64,000 nt of DNA, from contig JAVSML010025185.1 of assembly GCA_038503035.1 (NCBI GenBank), positions 9,039 through 73,038 on the forward strand, given 5' to 3'. The DNA comes from Crocodylus rhombifer (taxonomy: Eukaryota; Chordata; Crocodylia; Crocodylidae). The translations under genes and the position numbers were made by a program. Under the pieces are notes generated by a model. The model made no database searches. It worked only from the letters and a program-made list of their open reading frames with translations, and was not told where the DNA came from. Shown here piece after piece: positions 21,377-33,003 of this stretch; position 1 is the stretch's first letter; the number at the start of each line of letters is the position of its first letter.

Positions 21377-24088
21377 TCTCAAATACAATACACATTCCAC
21401 ATCAACAAAATACTTTCTGCTTTTCTCCCTCTGAGCAAGTCTGAAACAGACCATCCTGTTTTTTTTCTTCCCTCACAAGGTTACCACCATCTCTTAAGAA
21501 ATGTTCCTTTATTGTCAACTTTTAAAACATCCACACATTATTCTAATCATTGCTATTGACTAAATAGGTAAAGGGTCCTTTTAAAATTCTTCTACTACCA
21601 TTATTTCTTCTTGAATGATAGTTCCTCCCAGCTGGAGATTTTCCAACCACATTGTAGCCTCCTCATCTTGGACAAAGTCCTTTTGGGATGCTAATTAACT
21701 TCCTTTCTATTGTTTGATCTCCTTGATCACAGGCTATTGTCTGCTTCTAGTTCTTGTTTTTTTAAAAAAAAGGTTCCTAAAATTCTTAACAATAATTCTG
21801 CTCTAAACTTAATGTGACAGGAAATGTTCCCCTCTATCCCACTACATAAAACAGAAACCAAGATATTTACATTCTATAGGATTCAATATAGTCTCATTTT
21901 CTGTCATTTTTTTAAATGAAAATATTTATCAAAATCATTAACAAAATTATCAAATTGTCTGCAAATACCAGGGATATTCTCTAATTCAAAACAGTTTTCT
22001 TAGAAAATAAGTTATATAAAAATTTCAGGTTTATTGTTATAAATAGCTCAGGAATATTTAAATTAATATATTACTTTAAAATGTCATATGCATTTCACAA
22101 ATATAGAAACTTTTTCTAACTTTTTTTTTAAATTAGAAGGTTCACTTTAGAACAAAAAATTGCATGAAAGTGATTTTTTTGGTAAAAAATTACTATCAGT
22201 TCTACCTAGCAGAAACCATTATAGCCGTAGAATAGGAACAAATATTAAATGGTTAATATTAAATATTAAATTTGGACAACCCTTCTTTAGATCTTAATAA
22301 AAGTCTGCAATGATGATTTTTTAAAAATATGTATTTAAGGGCACAAAATTTTTCAGAAGAGTAGAATATTAGAGAATCAAAAACTCAAATGCTTTTTTCG
22401 AGGCTTTAAAAAATGTTGTCCAAGCACGGGTAGACAAAAGCCTCTCCCATTAGGCACCACTTTCTTCAGTGTTGTGCCTTGAGGAAATAGACTATTTCAT
22501 TTAAACGGCACAAAGGTAGGCTGATGAGCGACTTTGTGTAATTAGTTGGGTGCATTATTTTGATCTTTACAGTTTGGCTAAACATTTCAGGAGATAACCT
22601 CCCTCTATATTATTCAGTGGTCAATTTTTACTCTTTTGACCAAATGGGACTGCATGTATGATTCAAAGCAATTCTAAAGTGTACCTTATTACAACTTTTT
22701 GGAATCTACTATGTAAATATGTTAAAATAAAACATTAGATTACAAGCAGCTGTTGCCTTGATAAACCCAGCACATTTGATGAAGACTGCTTTATCAAGGA
22801 TACTATAAGTCCCATTATAATATGAGATAAAAAGAAACTTTACATTTAGATCAAAAATCTAAATTCTGCCCGGTTAGTCACATTTCATACCACCTGCTCC
22901 CAGTCCCATCATCTGTTGTTTTACCAATGGGAAACTTTCATAATTGCATTACATAATTTTATATTAATTGAACAAAATGTTCTTCTGCATAAATATTTCT
23001 TTTTCTGATATCAGATGCTTTACTAACAATGCATTACACTTGAGACTATGCATGCAAATACAATAAAGAAGATTTGAGTACATGTTATTTTTATGGGATT
23101 TGTAGGCATTACATACTGCATGCCTTATCTTACTATAGATTCATTTGCAGACAGGAAGTGATTATGCCATTATAAACAGGTTTTTTATAAATACCTAATA
23201 AAATATTTTCTATGCCTTTAAAGCAAGCTTTTTTTTTTATAACAAACATATTAATTTTACTTATTGTCTGTTTTAGAAGTAAAGAGGGAGTGTGAATCAA
23301 TAAATCTTGCAGAAATAAAATAATCTTAGGATATAATGCTGAATCAACTCCACACATTTATATCAAAACATTGATTTATGTTGGTTGCTATGAGTCAAAA
23401 CATTTAATTAACCCAATTTTGTAGGTGATCTCCAGGCAGAACTATTATTCACTGAACACACTTGGTGTCTCTCCCTCTCTTACTTGCTGTCTTGCAGAAT
23501 CACAAACACTTTTCTAATCCCACCCCCTTCTTACTCCCATCTTTCCTGATTTTCTATGTACCTACTTCCAGTTTCTCTTCTACTTTTAGTTTCTCATCTC
23601 CCCTCCCCCCACCGCCCCAATCTTATCTTATGCCATTCTGCACTGAGTGACTGCACTGATTTTATCTTCAATTCTGCACACTCACACATTGCCTTTTTAT
23701 TGTCTTAATATTTCTTATATGAAAAATGCTAGTTATTACAGAAAAATAAGACATAACATATAGAAAAGTACAATATAAAAATACTGTGTTAATCTATGTA
23801 TTTAATGGAGAAGAGGAAGCATATGGAAACCACTGCCACAGATTGCAAGGGACAGGAGCTGACCATGTAGGTCCCTGCCCTCTTTTCAGGGAACCGGACC
23901 AGAAGCTATCTTTCCCTTTTACTGCTGTTCTGACCTGTTGCATATGTCTAGCACATGACCCTGTTTCTTTTTGTTTCTGATTCTCATTGCCTTATCTAAA
24001 TAGATATTGTTTAAACAAGGATTTTCCTTTCAGTATGAGTTAAGTTGTAAATTAAATCAATACACTGTACTGTGTTGTTATAATCGAA
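21377..24088. other. AT-rich unassigned interval
   Basis: About 2.7 kb with many A/T runs, no long frame and no recognised repeat. A pyrimidine-rich stretch lies at 23460-23620. Regulatory function cannot be judged from the sequence alone. Confidence 0.45.
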
Positions 24089-24323
24089 CACTGGGTTGTC
24101 AAACATCGTCTGTGGGATGCATCCAGTCCACAGAACAGTGTCATCTGGCCCAAAGGGGCCAGGAATTTGGGTGTGGGGCAAGCAGAGGCAGGGACTGCCA
24201 CGGAAATTCAGGGCATGATGGAGACATGTGTCAGCAGCGCCCTGTGTCACTGCCACCACTCATCCTGCCACAAGAGGCAGGTCTGGATGTAGCCTAGGGA
24301 GCTGGGAAAGTTGGACACCCTTG
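24089..24323. mobile_element. hAT/Charlie-like short element remnant
   Basis: The left part CACTGGGTTGTCAAACATCG and the reverse of the right part, CAAGGGTGTCCAACTTTCC, make an imperfect inverted repeat like the CA..GGGTGTCCAAC ends of Charlie-type hAT elements. I found no convincing 8-bp duplication. The interior is about 200 bases with no coding content. Confidence 0.5.
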
Positions 24324-25627
24324 ACAGCATCAGAGTTTATCTTTTTTGGCTTGAGAGAGGTGCTAAGCCACTCAGAAATTAGAATAAGTGCATCCCCTTG
24401 GTGATTTTAGTGGTAGACTTATACATGTATAACAATCAAAACTTTGCAAGGAAGATGAGAACTTAGATGAGATCTTTTCAGGCTAAGGACAATCTACTCT
24501 TCTGTGTCTTTTGTACAGTTGCCTAGCACTATGGATACATTATTCTAGCCAAATCCACTGGGCACTAACATAAATAAATGCTAATATTATAATAAAACAG
24601 TATTTTAATCAATTCAGAACTTTTGTTGCAAGAAAGTCTGAGACTAAGAACGAAGGCAAAAGGGAAAACAACCATCTGAAATGAGGGGGAGATGACACAA
24701 GCAGAAAATGGCATTTCAAAACAGAAAGAACAGACAGACCCAGGAAATTATTATAATGATAAGGACAGTAGTTGAGCTGATAGTAAATTCCTATCAGAAA
24801 ACATTTTGATTGAAATGGCTTTTTCAAGATTAAAATTTTCTGTTACAAGACATATTGTTGATGTTTTGGCTGATATATTCTAATTTTCATGTGACAAAGA
24901 AAAATTGAAATTTCATTTAATTTTATATGTCTACACATACTAAAACATATCTCAGTTCATCAAAAAAGCAATCAAAATGACATTTCAAGCGTGCTCAGCA
25001 TTACAACACCTTAAATAGCTGTTATACCTGATAGGAGTTGTAATTTAAGCCCCTCATTCCTTCATTCTCTATTGGCCAGACTGTGGCTAAACTACCTCTC
25101 CCATATTGAACCATTGTCTCTCTCAGACCAAGCTACTATAGTCCATCCTGGAAGTCTACACTCCCATGGAATATTATGGGAAATAAGAACAAGACTCCTT
25201 AGGAAGACAGACAACAGGAACATTCAAATTATATTTACTATGAGCTATTTGTTACAGCTGCAGTCTGTATCTAACTAAGTTGAAACAAAACATTCCATAT
25301 TTTTCTGCACAGATCAAAAGTAAATGTTTGGATTTAGGAAGTCAAAGTGTTTCAACTGGAAATGGCAACATTACGCTTCCAGACCCCCAAAAAAGGAATA
25401 TTTTGTTCTGAGAAAAATGTTTAGAGTTTCACTTTTTCATCTCAATTTGGGACTGTGACAGGAGTGAGCCCCAGGGATAGCCATGACACTTGGTGGTTGC
25501 ATGGCTGCTGCCCCTCCAGTCCCTCAGAGTACCCTCCCTTTTCTCTCACCTACCATGGCTTGATGGAATAATTTGAAAAATATATAATAAAAAAATTATA
25601 ATAATATTTTATAATAATAATATAATA
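24324..25627. other. AT-rich unassigned interval
   Basis: No gene or repeat recognised. A/T-only runs are frequent near 25570-25625, just left of the Tigger-like terminus. Confidence 0.45.
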
Positions 25628-25696
25628 CAGTAAAAGCCACGTTATCTGACACTTTACAAGCTGGCATGCTCTATTAACTAGCATGCCGGCTTGTAA
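25628..25696 (+). mobile_element. Tigger/pogo-like terminus with hairpin
   Basis: After a TA dinucleotide the sequence reads CAGTAAAAGCCACGTTATCT, resembling the CAGTA-A-CCTCGTTTATC ends of pogo/Tigger elements. It contains a 17-bp hairpin: TTACAAGCTGGCATGCT (25654-25670) pairs with AGCATGCCGGCTTGTAA (25680-25696) with one mismatch. The opposite terminus was not found, so this is probably a partial copy. Confidence 0.5.
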
Positions 25697-26058
25697 GGTA
25701 AAAGCAAAACTGGAAGTGCCCACCAGTTCTTACTATGGCAGGGTCCCCCACTCTCTGGCCTCAAAAGTGTTGTTGCAGCTTCAGCCTTCCTGGCCTCAAC
25801 CCCTTTTCTCTAGCTGGGTCCCTAGCATAAAGCCCACTGTCCTGGACCTCAACTTCTGGGCTCCAGCCCTTATCTCTTGCTCTGGGCCCCTTAACCACTA
25901 TCTTTCCATCTAGGTTCCTGGCCCCAGGTTAGGCTGCTTGCCTCTCCAGCCCTCAAGCCTCTGGTCTCTGACCATGGGCTAGGCTGCCTAATGCTGAGTA
26001 CCCTGTCAGGCACCCCTCCATGGTCTCCTTGCCTTCCAGAATCCAGTCCTCCAGTTTT

Positions 26059-26101
<43 letters not shown>

Positions 26102-27330
26102 TAACAGAAATATCAGCAGGCTGCTTCTACAAAATCCATCCCTGCTCTGAGTCAATACTCTACTCAAGCTGCACTTCCCAGTGCTAGGGTCACTCTCATG
26201 AATAGTTTGGGTATGGAGTGCCATTTGTGGACGTGCTCAGTATTTTCTAAACTGTGGTAACTGACTTTCATGACACAGTTTGAATCAAATATCAATTCAA
26301 ATTAAGCATTAATAGATGATCATTGACTATCATGGCAGGTGGTGCTGGCTATACAGGGCGTATACATTTGACACCCCCTTAACAGACCCAATTTGCAGCT
26401 TCCATGTGTGAGCTTATGCAGTTGGAAGTAATTACAAGATGATAATAAACTTGTTTAAGCACAGGCTACATTACTACATTTTTGTAAACTGACAGTTAAA
26501 GTGCTGTTCCAGAAGCGGTAATGGGGGCAATTGACCTGAGTGTCGTTGGCACATTTGACTTTGTAAAGGTGTTACTTTGTCTGATAACCAAGCCCAAATG
26601 CGCTTCTCTTGCATGGATTGATATTTGCAATGCTTATCTACTTATCTGAGTTCCTAAGGACTGTTTTCCCTAAAAGCAGCACTGTATATACATCTTAATT
26701 ATTATAGTTAAGTTGCCTCATTTGGACTGCCTCAGTCTGCATTAAATTTTATCCTCATTTAATGAGGATTAGTTAATTCTGACTACAGATGTCCATGTGT
26801 ATATAGTGATGGCTGTAGTCTGGATTAAGCCTAGAAAAATGTAACATCTAGATACAGCCCAGAAGCTCCTTCCTGCAGTCCATTTCCCTGGGGAGTTCCT
26901 CTCCTTGCAGCATGCAAAGTCTGACTGCCCTTTCTGGCTCAGGCCCTGAATTTTATATACCTTGTAGTCTTGTCCCCTTTCTGCTGTGTGACTTCCCAGC
27001 CAAGCACAGGAGTTTCCCCTTTTTAATGAAGGGCCAGCCTGTGCTCCTGCTGTTGCACCCCCACACAGCCGTCTTACGTTGCTGCCTTTTTAAAGTAACA
27101 GGAGCCCTCAATACAAATTTAGAAATAGTGAAACTTCCAACAGAACAGAAATCCTGAGTTGTTTTTTTGTTGTTGTTTAATTTTGTTTTTTAATGCAGAT
27201 CTTTCTGTTTATATATGACCAGGAGTTGTTTTCCCCTTTCTAGTTTCCCCACAGAATGAACTAAAGGAAATACTACATTACCACAGCACCCTACAGACAT
27301 TGAAAATGTTTCTTTTCTAATCATCTAAAC
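25697..27330. other. Unassigned interval with one microsatellite
   Basis: A CT-rich part (25720-26050) precedes the CA repeat. The rest shows nothing recognisable. Short frames such as 26912-27157 have no domain-like content. Confidence 0.45.
26060..26098. repeat. CA dinucleotide microsatellite, about 19 units
   Basis: An uninterrupted AC run follows CCAGTTTTAA and ends at GC. Its length and purity make it likely to be polymorphic. Confidence 0.97.
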
Positions 27331-27538
27331 TAGTGGTGCCCAGTCTTTCAGCCCTGTGGGCTGGACGAGTGGTGCAGGGTCAATCTGCAGGCTGGAAAGG
27401 GCAGGGCCATCCAAGCTGGGGCCTGATCTGGCACTTAGGGCCGGTGCAGCCACAGCCCAATCCAGCATGTGGGGCCGGCTTGTACGACATGGCTCTGCAG
27501 GCCTGCTTTGGTCCATAGGCCAGGGGTTGAACATCATA
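27331..27538. mobile_element. hAT/Charlie-like short element remnant
   Basis: The left end TAGTGGTGCCCAGTCTTTCA and the reverse of the right end, TATGATGTTCAACCCCTGGC, form a weak inverted repeat of Charlie type. The GC-rich interior of about 200 bases has no coding capacity. No target duplication was seen. Confidence 0.4.
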
Positions 27539-27595
27539 GATATGGAGGTTGATAAAACATTTTCATCTTTAGTCTGTGACCAGCTAAGCAGTTAC

Positions 27596-29532
27596 TGGGC
27601 ATGTCTACTCCTGAATGTATGCATGCCTAACCTTAATGTACCTTAGCCTAAGGTGTATAAGTTGATTTTGGCGCATGTTTACGTGTGGATGCCTTAAGGC
27701 ACCTTAACGCAGCTTGCTGGGCAGCCTGCCTTGGTCAGCACCTTAGATGGCCCCTGCAAGCCTGTGGCAGTGTAGCCAGGTGGTACAGCCCAACACTGGC
27801 CAAGGGGGTGGGACCCTCCAATCCCTCCAGATGCAGTCAGTGCAGCCCTGGTTTAAAACCCCTTCCCGTGTTCCTGCCTCCCCAGCATCAAATGACAGTG
27901 GGTTAGAGCCAAGTCTGTCGGGCCTTGTGCTGCCTCTAGACAATCCCAAGAAGAATTGGTGGATGAGTGGCGATTCTGGCAGCAGTCAGTGCTGGATTTA
28001 GGCTTAAGCTACAGTTTAGGGCCTCACAATACGAGGGGCCTCTAAATAAGAAAAAAACCCTGAGTTAATATCAAGTTTTATAATAATCTGTTGGTAAATA
28101 AAGGAGATATAGGAAAATGACTATCTAAATATAGACATTTTCATTTTAATATGACAAAAAAAATATATATATATAGCTCCACTGTTGTTATTCATATTGA
28201 GTTCATCAATTTATGTTAGATTATATTTTTTCTTTGTGCCTTCGCCTTTGTATATATGCAAATATAAAGCTTTCATATTTATATTTCCAGTGCCTTTCTG
28301 TGAGAATAATAAAGTATTTTTTTTATCGTATGGGGCCCCTGAAACTTGACATAGCTTAGGGCCTCAGCATGTCATAATCTGGCACTGGCAGCAGTCTTCT
28401 CAGTTGGTGTGTGGGTTTCCTGGCTGGGCAATGCAGCCCTTCAGGGGCAGGACACCTTGCTGCCCACCCAGGATTCAGGTGCCCTTAGAAGCCTATGCTT
28501 GGGCTCCTGCCTGGGACAGCAGGGAGACTGGAACTGCGTCTGCACCCAGCGCAGCTTTCTCTGATCCACCCACCTCTGTTCTGGGCAAGTGCCTGGCCTC
28601 TGTGCTGAACACTGCAGGTGGGAGAAGCAGCGTCAGCTCCTGGGGGCTCTGCACAGCTCAGGCAGCATGGATTGGGTGCATTGTGGGTAAGGGCTCATTC
28701 TTGGATCAGGCAGGCCAAGGAGAGAGCTGAACCCTTGGCCATGTTGTGCCCAGCCTGCCTGGCCTGAGCCATGCACAGTTCCCAGGAGATGACACTGCCT
28801 TTCCCACCCACATTGTCCAACATGGAGGCCAGGTGCTTGCCTGGGACAGAGATGGGTGGAGCAGGGAAAACCATGCCAGGCACTGGGGCCAGATTCAGTC
28901 CCAACCCACCTGTTGTCCTGGGCAGGAGACCCAACAAGAGCTTCTAAGGGTGCCTGAAGCCCAGGTGGGCAGCAAGGTGCCTCCTCCCTGCAGGGCTGTA
29001 TTTCCCTGCCAGCAAACCCATGCTGATGGAGAGGTGTGGAGGAGCCACTAGCAAAGGCCCTGCCCACACTGCTGTCCCCTTGCCCTGTGGGGAGTCATGG
29101 GGGGGAGCCTATCTGTTGTGCTTTGACAGGAGCCCTGGCACCTCCTACCCCCTCTGCCAACTTATTGTACAGTGACAGGAACTACTGGTACCAAAATTGC
29201 TGTTACAGCTCCAGCTTCTGTGCCGTACAAAACAGAACCCACTGCATCTTCTTGGCGGCATCCAGTTGCAGCATGGGGCTCCACAGGCTCAGCTCTGGCC
29301 TACTCAGTAACATAGCGTTAAGGCACCTTATGACAGCTACACATGGTTTAAGGTACCTTAACTAATCGTGCCTAAATTTGATAGTTGCTTTATGCAGGTA
29401 TTAAATTTAGGCACGATTAGCCTAAAATAGCCATTGTTAAGGTGCATTAAGGGTGCATGTGTAGATCCATGCCCTTAATGCACCTTAAAAAATGGCTAAA
29501 GAGCCTTCAAACACTTTGTATAGATGTGCCCA
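27596..29532. mobile_element. Foldback DNA element with long inverted arms
   Basis: The left end TGGGCATGTCTAC and the reverse of the right end, TGGGCACATCTATAC, are similar. Large inner arms pair: 28425-28680 matches the reverse complement of about 28750-29010. Shared landmarks are CACCTTGCTGCCCACC, AGGTGCCCTTAGAAGC (paired with AGGCACCCTTAGAAGC), CACCCACCTCTGT and CTCCTGGG. The centre is near 28715. Outer parts share AAGG(C/T)(A/G)CCTTAACGC. A 401-bp hAT element lies in the left arm. Overlapping GC-rich frames on both strands (28404-29067) come from the arms and are not genes. Confidence 0.72.
27987..28387. mobile_element. hAT non-autonomous element, 401 bp, intact target duplication
   Basis: The element begins CAGTGCTGGATTTAGG and ends in a sequence whose reverse is CAGTGCCAGATTATGAC. 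It is flanked on both sides by GCAGCAGT (27979-27986 and 28388-28395), a perfect 8-bp duplication. Subterminal blocks TTAGGGCCTC near both ends extend the inverted symmetry. The interior is AT-rich without coding content. It inserted into the foldback element after that element was already in place. Confidence 0.92.
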
Positions 29533-30387
29533 CTGTGCTTTACCAACACATGGTCTCATTTGGCCATTTTTGACTTTTTGGCTTCATTTTTGCAGTCTGT
29601 TATAATTCAGAATGAAGCTGCCAAACTTAAACGAAATCTCCATTTGATTCAGAATGTTCAGAAGTGAAAGCAGGTAAGAACACATAATTGCAGCAACCAA
29701 TTTTCTGTTTTTAATCCCTATTTGATCAGAGAACAAATTCAAGGTTTTGGTTCCTTCCAAGGACTGCCTTATGTTATTTGCTTTCCTTTGTGGGACTATG
29801 ATTTCTCACAACAACTACATTCCACCAGGACAAAGGACCTGTCAACCACCAGGGTGTCAAGAACGTGGGGGTCAGAACTTTCCCAGAAGTTGTTACACAA
29901 TTGGAGGTCACACCCAAAACATACTGGAATGACCAGACATTTCAACAGACCCAGAAAAAGTAGCTTCCGATTTATATTGGTTTTCATGTTCTAATCATGA
30001 GAAAGATTATAAAATACAGATTAACTATTTATTGTCCTACATCTAATAAAAATATAACCCAACATTTTGTATAAGACATTTCAATTTCCATCATTTCTCA
30101 AAATCTAACAAATCTACACTGTATCAATAAAAGAATGAATCTGCTTGATCAAAGACCAGGTACACAGATGTTAGTGACAAGGCCAATATAAGGGCCTTGT
30201 TACATGGTAATTTTGGGTGAATCCTGGAACACTTAGCACGTGGATTGTCCTCACATTAACATCTAAAACCAGTTTTAAGCACTCCTTCTGCAGCCCAAAG
30301 TTATGCCACTTCAGGGCAAGGTTATCTCTGCTTCAGATTACCCAGCTTGTGTTACTCTTAGGTAGCCAGAGGCTAAGGCAACACAAG
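29533..30387. other. Unassigned interval
   Basis: No gene or clear repeat is recognised. Frames at 29722-29994 are short and lack domain-like content. Confidence 0.45.
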
Positions 30388-30512
30388 TGCAGCCTCTGGC
30401 TTTCTACTATTCATTCCATCCAGGAAGAGCACATACCAACTGCAGATGCTTCTTCAGCCTGACAAAGGGTATTTAAACCCAAAAGCTTGCTAAGAAGAAT
30501 TTTTCCAACTAC
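30388..30512 (+). repeat. Interspersed repeat copy, partner of 7868-7992
   Basis: Landmarks in order: CAGCCTCTGGCTTTCTACTA, ATCCAGGAAGAGCA, ACCAACTGCAGATGCTTCTT, CAGCCTGACAAAGGG, CCCAAAAGCTTGCTAAG. The match to the opposite strand at 7868-7992 is visible by eye over more than 100 bases. Confidence 0.7.
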
Positions 30513-30584
30513 TTGAGTTGATCTAATAAAATATATCAGATTTACCCATAGACACTTAGATATAGCACTCTAGGCTATACCTTA

Positions 30585-31120
30585 GTGTGAACACCCCACT
30601 GGTCTCCTCCTCCCCTGCTGGCCCAGATGGGGCCCCCTACCTTCCCCAGCATCACAGATTCCCACTCACTGCTCCCCTTCTCCCTCCCAACTTACTTGTG
30701 GCTGCCTGTGCAATCTGACCTGGGGGAGCAGGCAGGGAAGGGTTAACCTGCCTGTCCAGCTACCACCATAGCTCTTTAGGTGTGTTTAACCTAGAGAAGA
30801 GCAGCAGCCTGGCCGTGGTGGCTGGACAGGTATGTTAATCCTTCCCTCCATGCTACTCTGGGACAGCAGCATGGTCAGCCACAAGTAAGGGTGTGGGGCT
30901 GGGGGAGCCCTGGGAGTGGTAGGGCAATAGAGGGGAACCTTGAGGAGCAGTGTGGAGCCCTGGTGAGGGCAGGTGGGACCAGGAGAGCCTGGAATTGGAG
31001 GCAGGGGGGTTACCTTTAGTCCTCCAGTCCTAAAGTGCGACTGCTGGCCTAAAGTGTGACTGCTCCAAACTTGAGCTAGGACTAACATAATTCAACATTT
31101 GTGAGGCTCACAGTGTAAGG
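30585..31120. repeat. Inverted repeat / probable foldback element
   Basis: The best-paired parts are 30691-30780 and 30800-30889: CTTACTTGTGGCTG pairs with CAGCCACAAGTAAG, and CTGTCCAGCTACCACC with GGTGGCTGGACAG. The centre is near 30790. Similarity continues outward at lower level through GC-rich sequence on both sides, so the whole is likely a decayed foldback element. The outer ends are uncertain. Confidence 0.6.
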
Positions 31121-31130
31121 TGTGCCAAGG

Positions 31131-32887
31131 CCCTAAGCATGGCATACAGCTATAGAAAATTCAGCCAATTTGTATCTTTTTTTCATTGGCACCTTTATGT
31201 TTTTAAGTTAAAATATTTATTCTGATCTCTTCTTACCTGTTTAAAATTGTGAGGTGCTAGTGAAATCCATAACACTAGAATTTTTTGGCTGTATTAAAAA
31301 AAAAGTATCATCTTTATCCTGTAAATGATCTGTCATGAGCAGACATTTCTGCTTGTGCATTAACTGTAGTTGGACTACAGTTCCATCTACATTATGTTAA
31401 TTATAAGGCTGTGGTAGCCCCAAACTAGAAAACCTATGTTATAATTATGACAGTTTTCACTGAAAAATCAGTAGGTTGAATTCTACTTTCAAGCTGCACC
31501 TGTGTAAATTGAAAAGTAAAAACTGAAACCTAGTGACTTTAGACTGCACTGTTGTTAATGAAAGCAGATTTTTGTCCATTGTAGCTATGTTTCTAAATTG
31601 TAGAAAAATTTAGACAGATTTCATGATTCTATTTGGAAATGCTCATGCTTAGCAAATGGCTAAATATTACAAGACTGGAAATAATGCTTTTATATTCTCC
31701 ATGTGGTACCAGTGTATTCATAACAAATAAGGATACCCCTTTTAATAAAGTACCAAGGAAATACTATAAATAACATGGTTAACATTGAACATTTATTGGA
31801 TTCTTTTTCTGCCCTTAGCTCAAAGAGTATCAAATTATACATTTCTTCAACAGTACTTGGATAATGCAGAAGTCAAGGGAAGGATTACTAATGTTAACTT
31901 ATGATTATAAACTGACAATGAAGATTAAGAACATGACACTCTTATGAGAACATCTATTGAGTACTAAGCAGGAAAAAGATATTTCATAATCATCTTCCAG
32001 TACAGACAAGGAATCAAGGAGAATACATTAACACACCCTAATTCCTCAAGAAACATTCATCTCCTCTTAAAAAAGACAGAATTTTAAATAAATTACTTTT
32101 TAGTGAATTTGTAGAATAAAATCATAGAATCATACCTTCAAAAGGGCTCCATTAAGAAATTATTAATGGTCAGCATATTTTTTACTTCTTAATATATACC
32201 TGTACAAACAGAGGCAGCAATTTGAAAAATAAATAAATGTATCTCCTCTTACTATCTTAAAATAAAAACTGTTTCTAAAATGCTGCTGCCTATGCTCTTT
32301 TCACAATGTACTTTGTTGAGGAGTGCCCCCTAGTGATTACTAGAAACCATATAAATAACATTGTTGACACTAGCTGAGATGAACGCACTCATCTTATATC
32401 GTTAAAACGTGATTAACACATGGTGCATTGTCCCATGCAGGATTCTTCATTTCTGTTTGACTACATCACTAACAATTAAAATGGCTGCCCTCTAATAATT
32501 GGTTCTACACATTATATTAAAGGGCATCATGAATATCTAACTAATAGAATGCAATGGGTATCTTGTTCTTTATCTATAGTATATAACATCCTATGATAGT
32601 AACTTTTTTCCAGCTCATAAAGCTCAGCTTACAGTGATTGGATTTTTTTCTGGCAAAGTAGTATGATTATTGGCATTATTTTAGGATTCCTCTTCGTTGA
32701 TAATCTAATGTGAAAATGACAGTAGGGATCAGTGAATGCTACATTCTTAGTAGAACTCCTGTTTTAATTATTGGAATTTCGCTGATGAATCACAGACCTC
32801 AAACAAACTTCTATCAGAGGCTTGCAAGCCAGAATTTGAAATTAAAGAACACATTGATGTATCTTTAAACAAAAGCCTGAAAATGAT
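31131..32887. other. AT-rich unassigned interval
   Basis: No gene or assignable repeat seen in about 1.75 kb. Confidence 0.45.
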
Positions 32888-33003
32888 TGCAGTTTAGCTC
32901 AGTTGGCTAGAGTGTAATACTAGTAACATCAAGGTTGCATGTTGGATCCTGGTTGAATTAGATGATCTTTTGAGGTCCCTTCCAGCTTTACTTCTCTATG
33001 ATA
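32888..33003 (+). mobile_element. tRNA-Ile-like SINE with CR1-like 3' tail
   Basis: The head reads like tRNA-Ile. TAGCTCAGTTGG at 32895-32906 is a near-perfect A box, and GTTGGATCCT at 32941-32950 is a B box with one change from GTTCGATCCC. The anticodon-loop region ACTAGTAAC compares with GCTAATAAC in tRNA-Ile. The tail GATGATCTTTTGAGGTCCCT followed by TCCAG matches the CR1 3' end at 38521-38550. SINEs with CR1 tails are known from turtles and are thought to borrow the CR1 machinery. No CCA end or intact cloverleaf is present, so it is not a functional tRNA gene. Confidence 0.8.

Noticed and set aside
26060..26098. CRISPR-like or regulatory array
   Set aside because: It is a plain CA microsatellite in a vertebrate genome.
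28404..29067. Overlapping GC-rich frames of 80-144 codons as exons
   Set aside because: They lie in the inverted arms of the foldback element and occur on both strands for that reason.
32890..32965. Functional tRNA-Ile gene
   Set aside because: The arms are mismatched, the 3' acceptor strand is replaced by CR1-like sequence and no terminator follows. It is a SINE.
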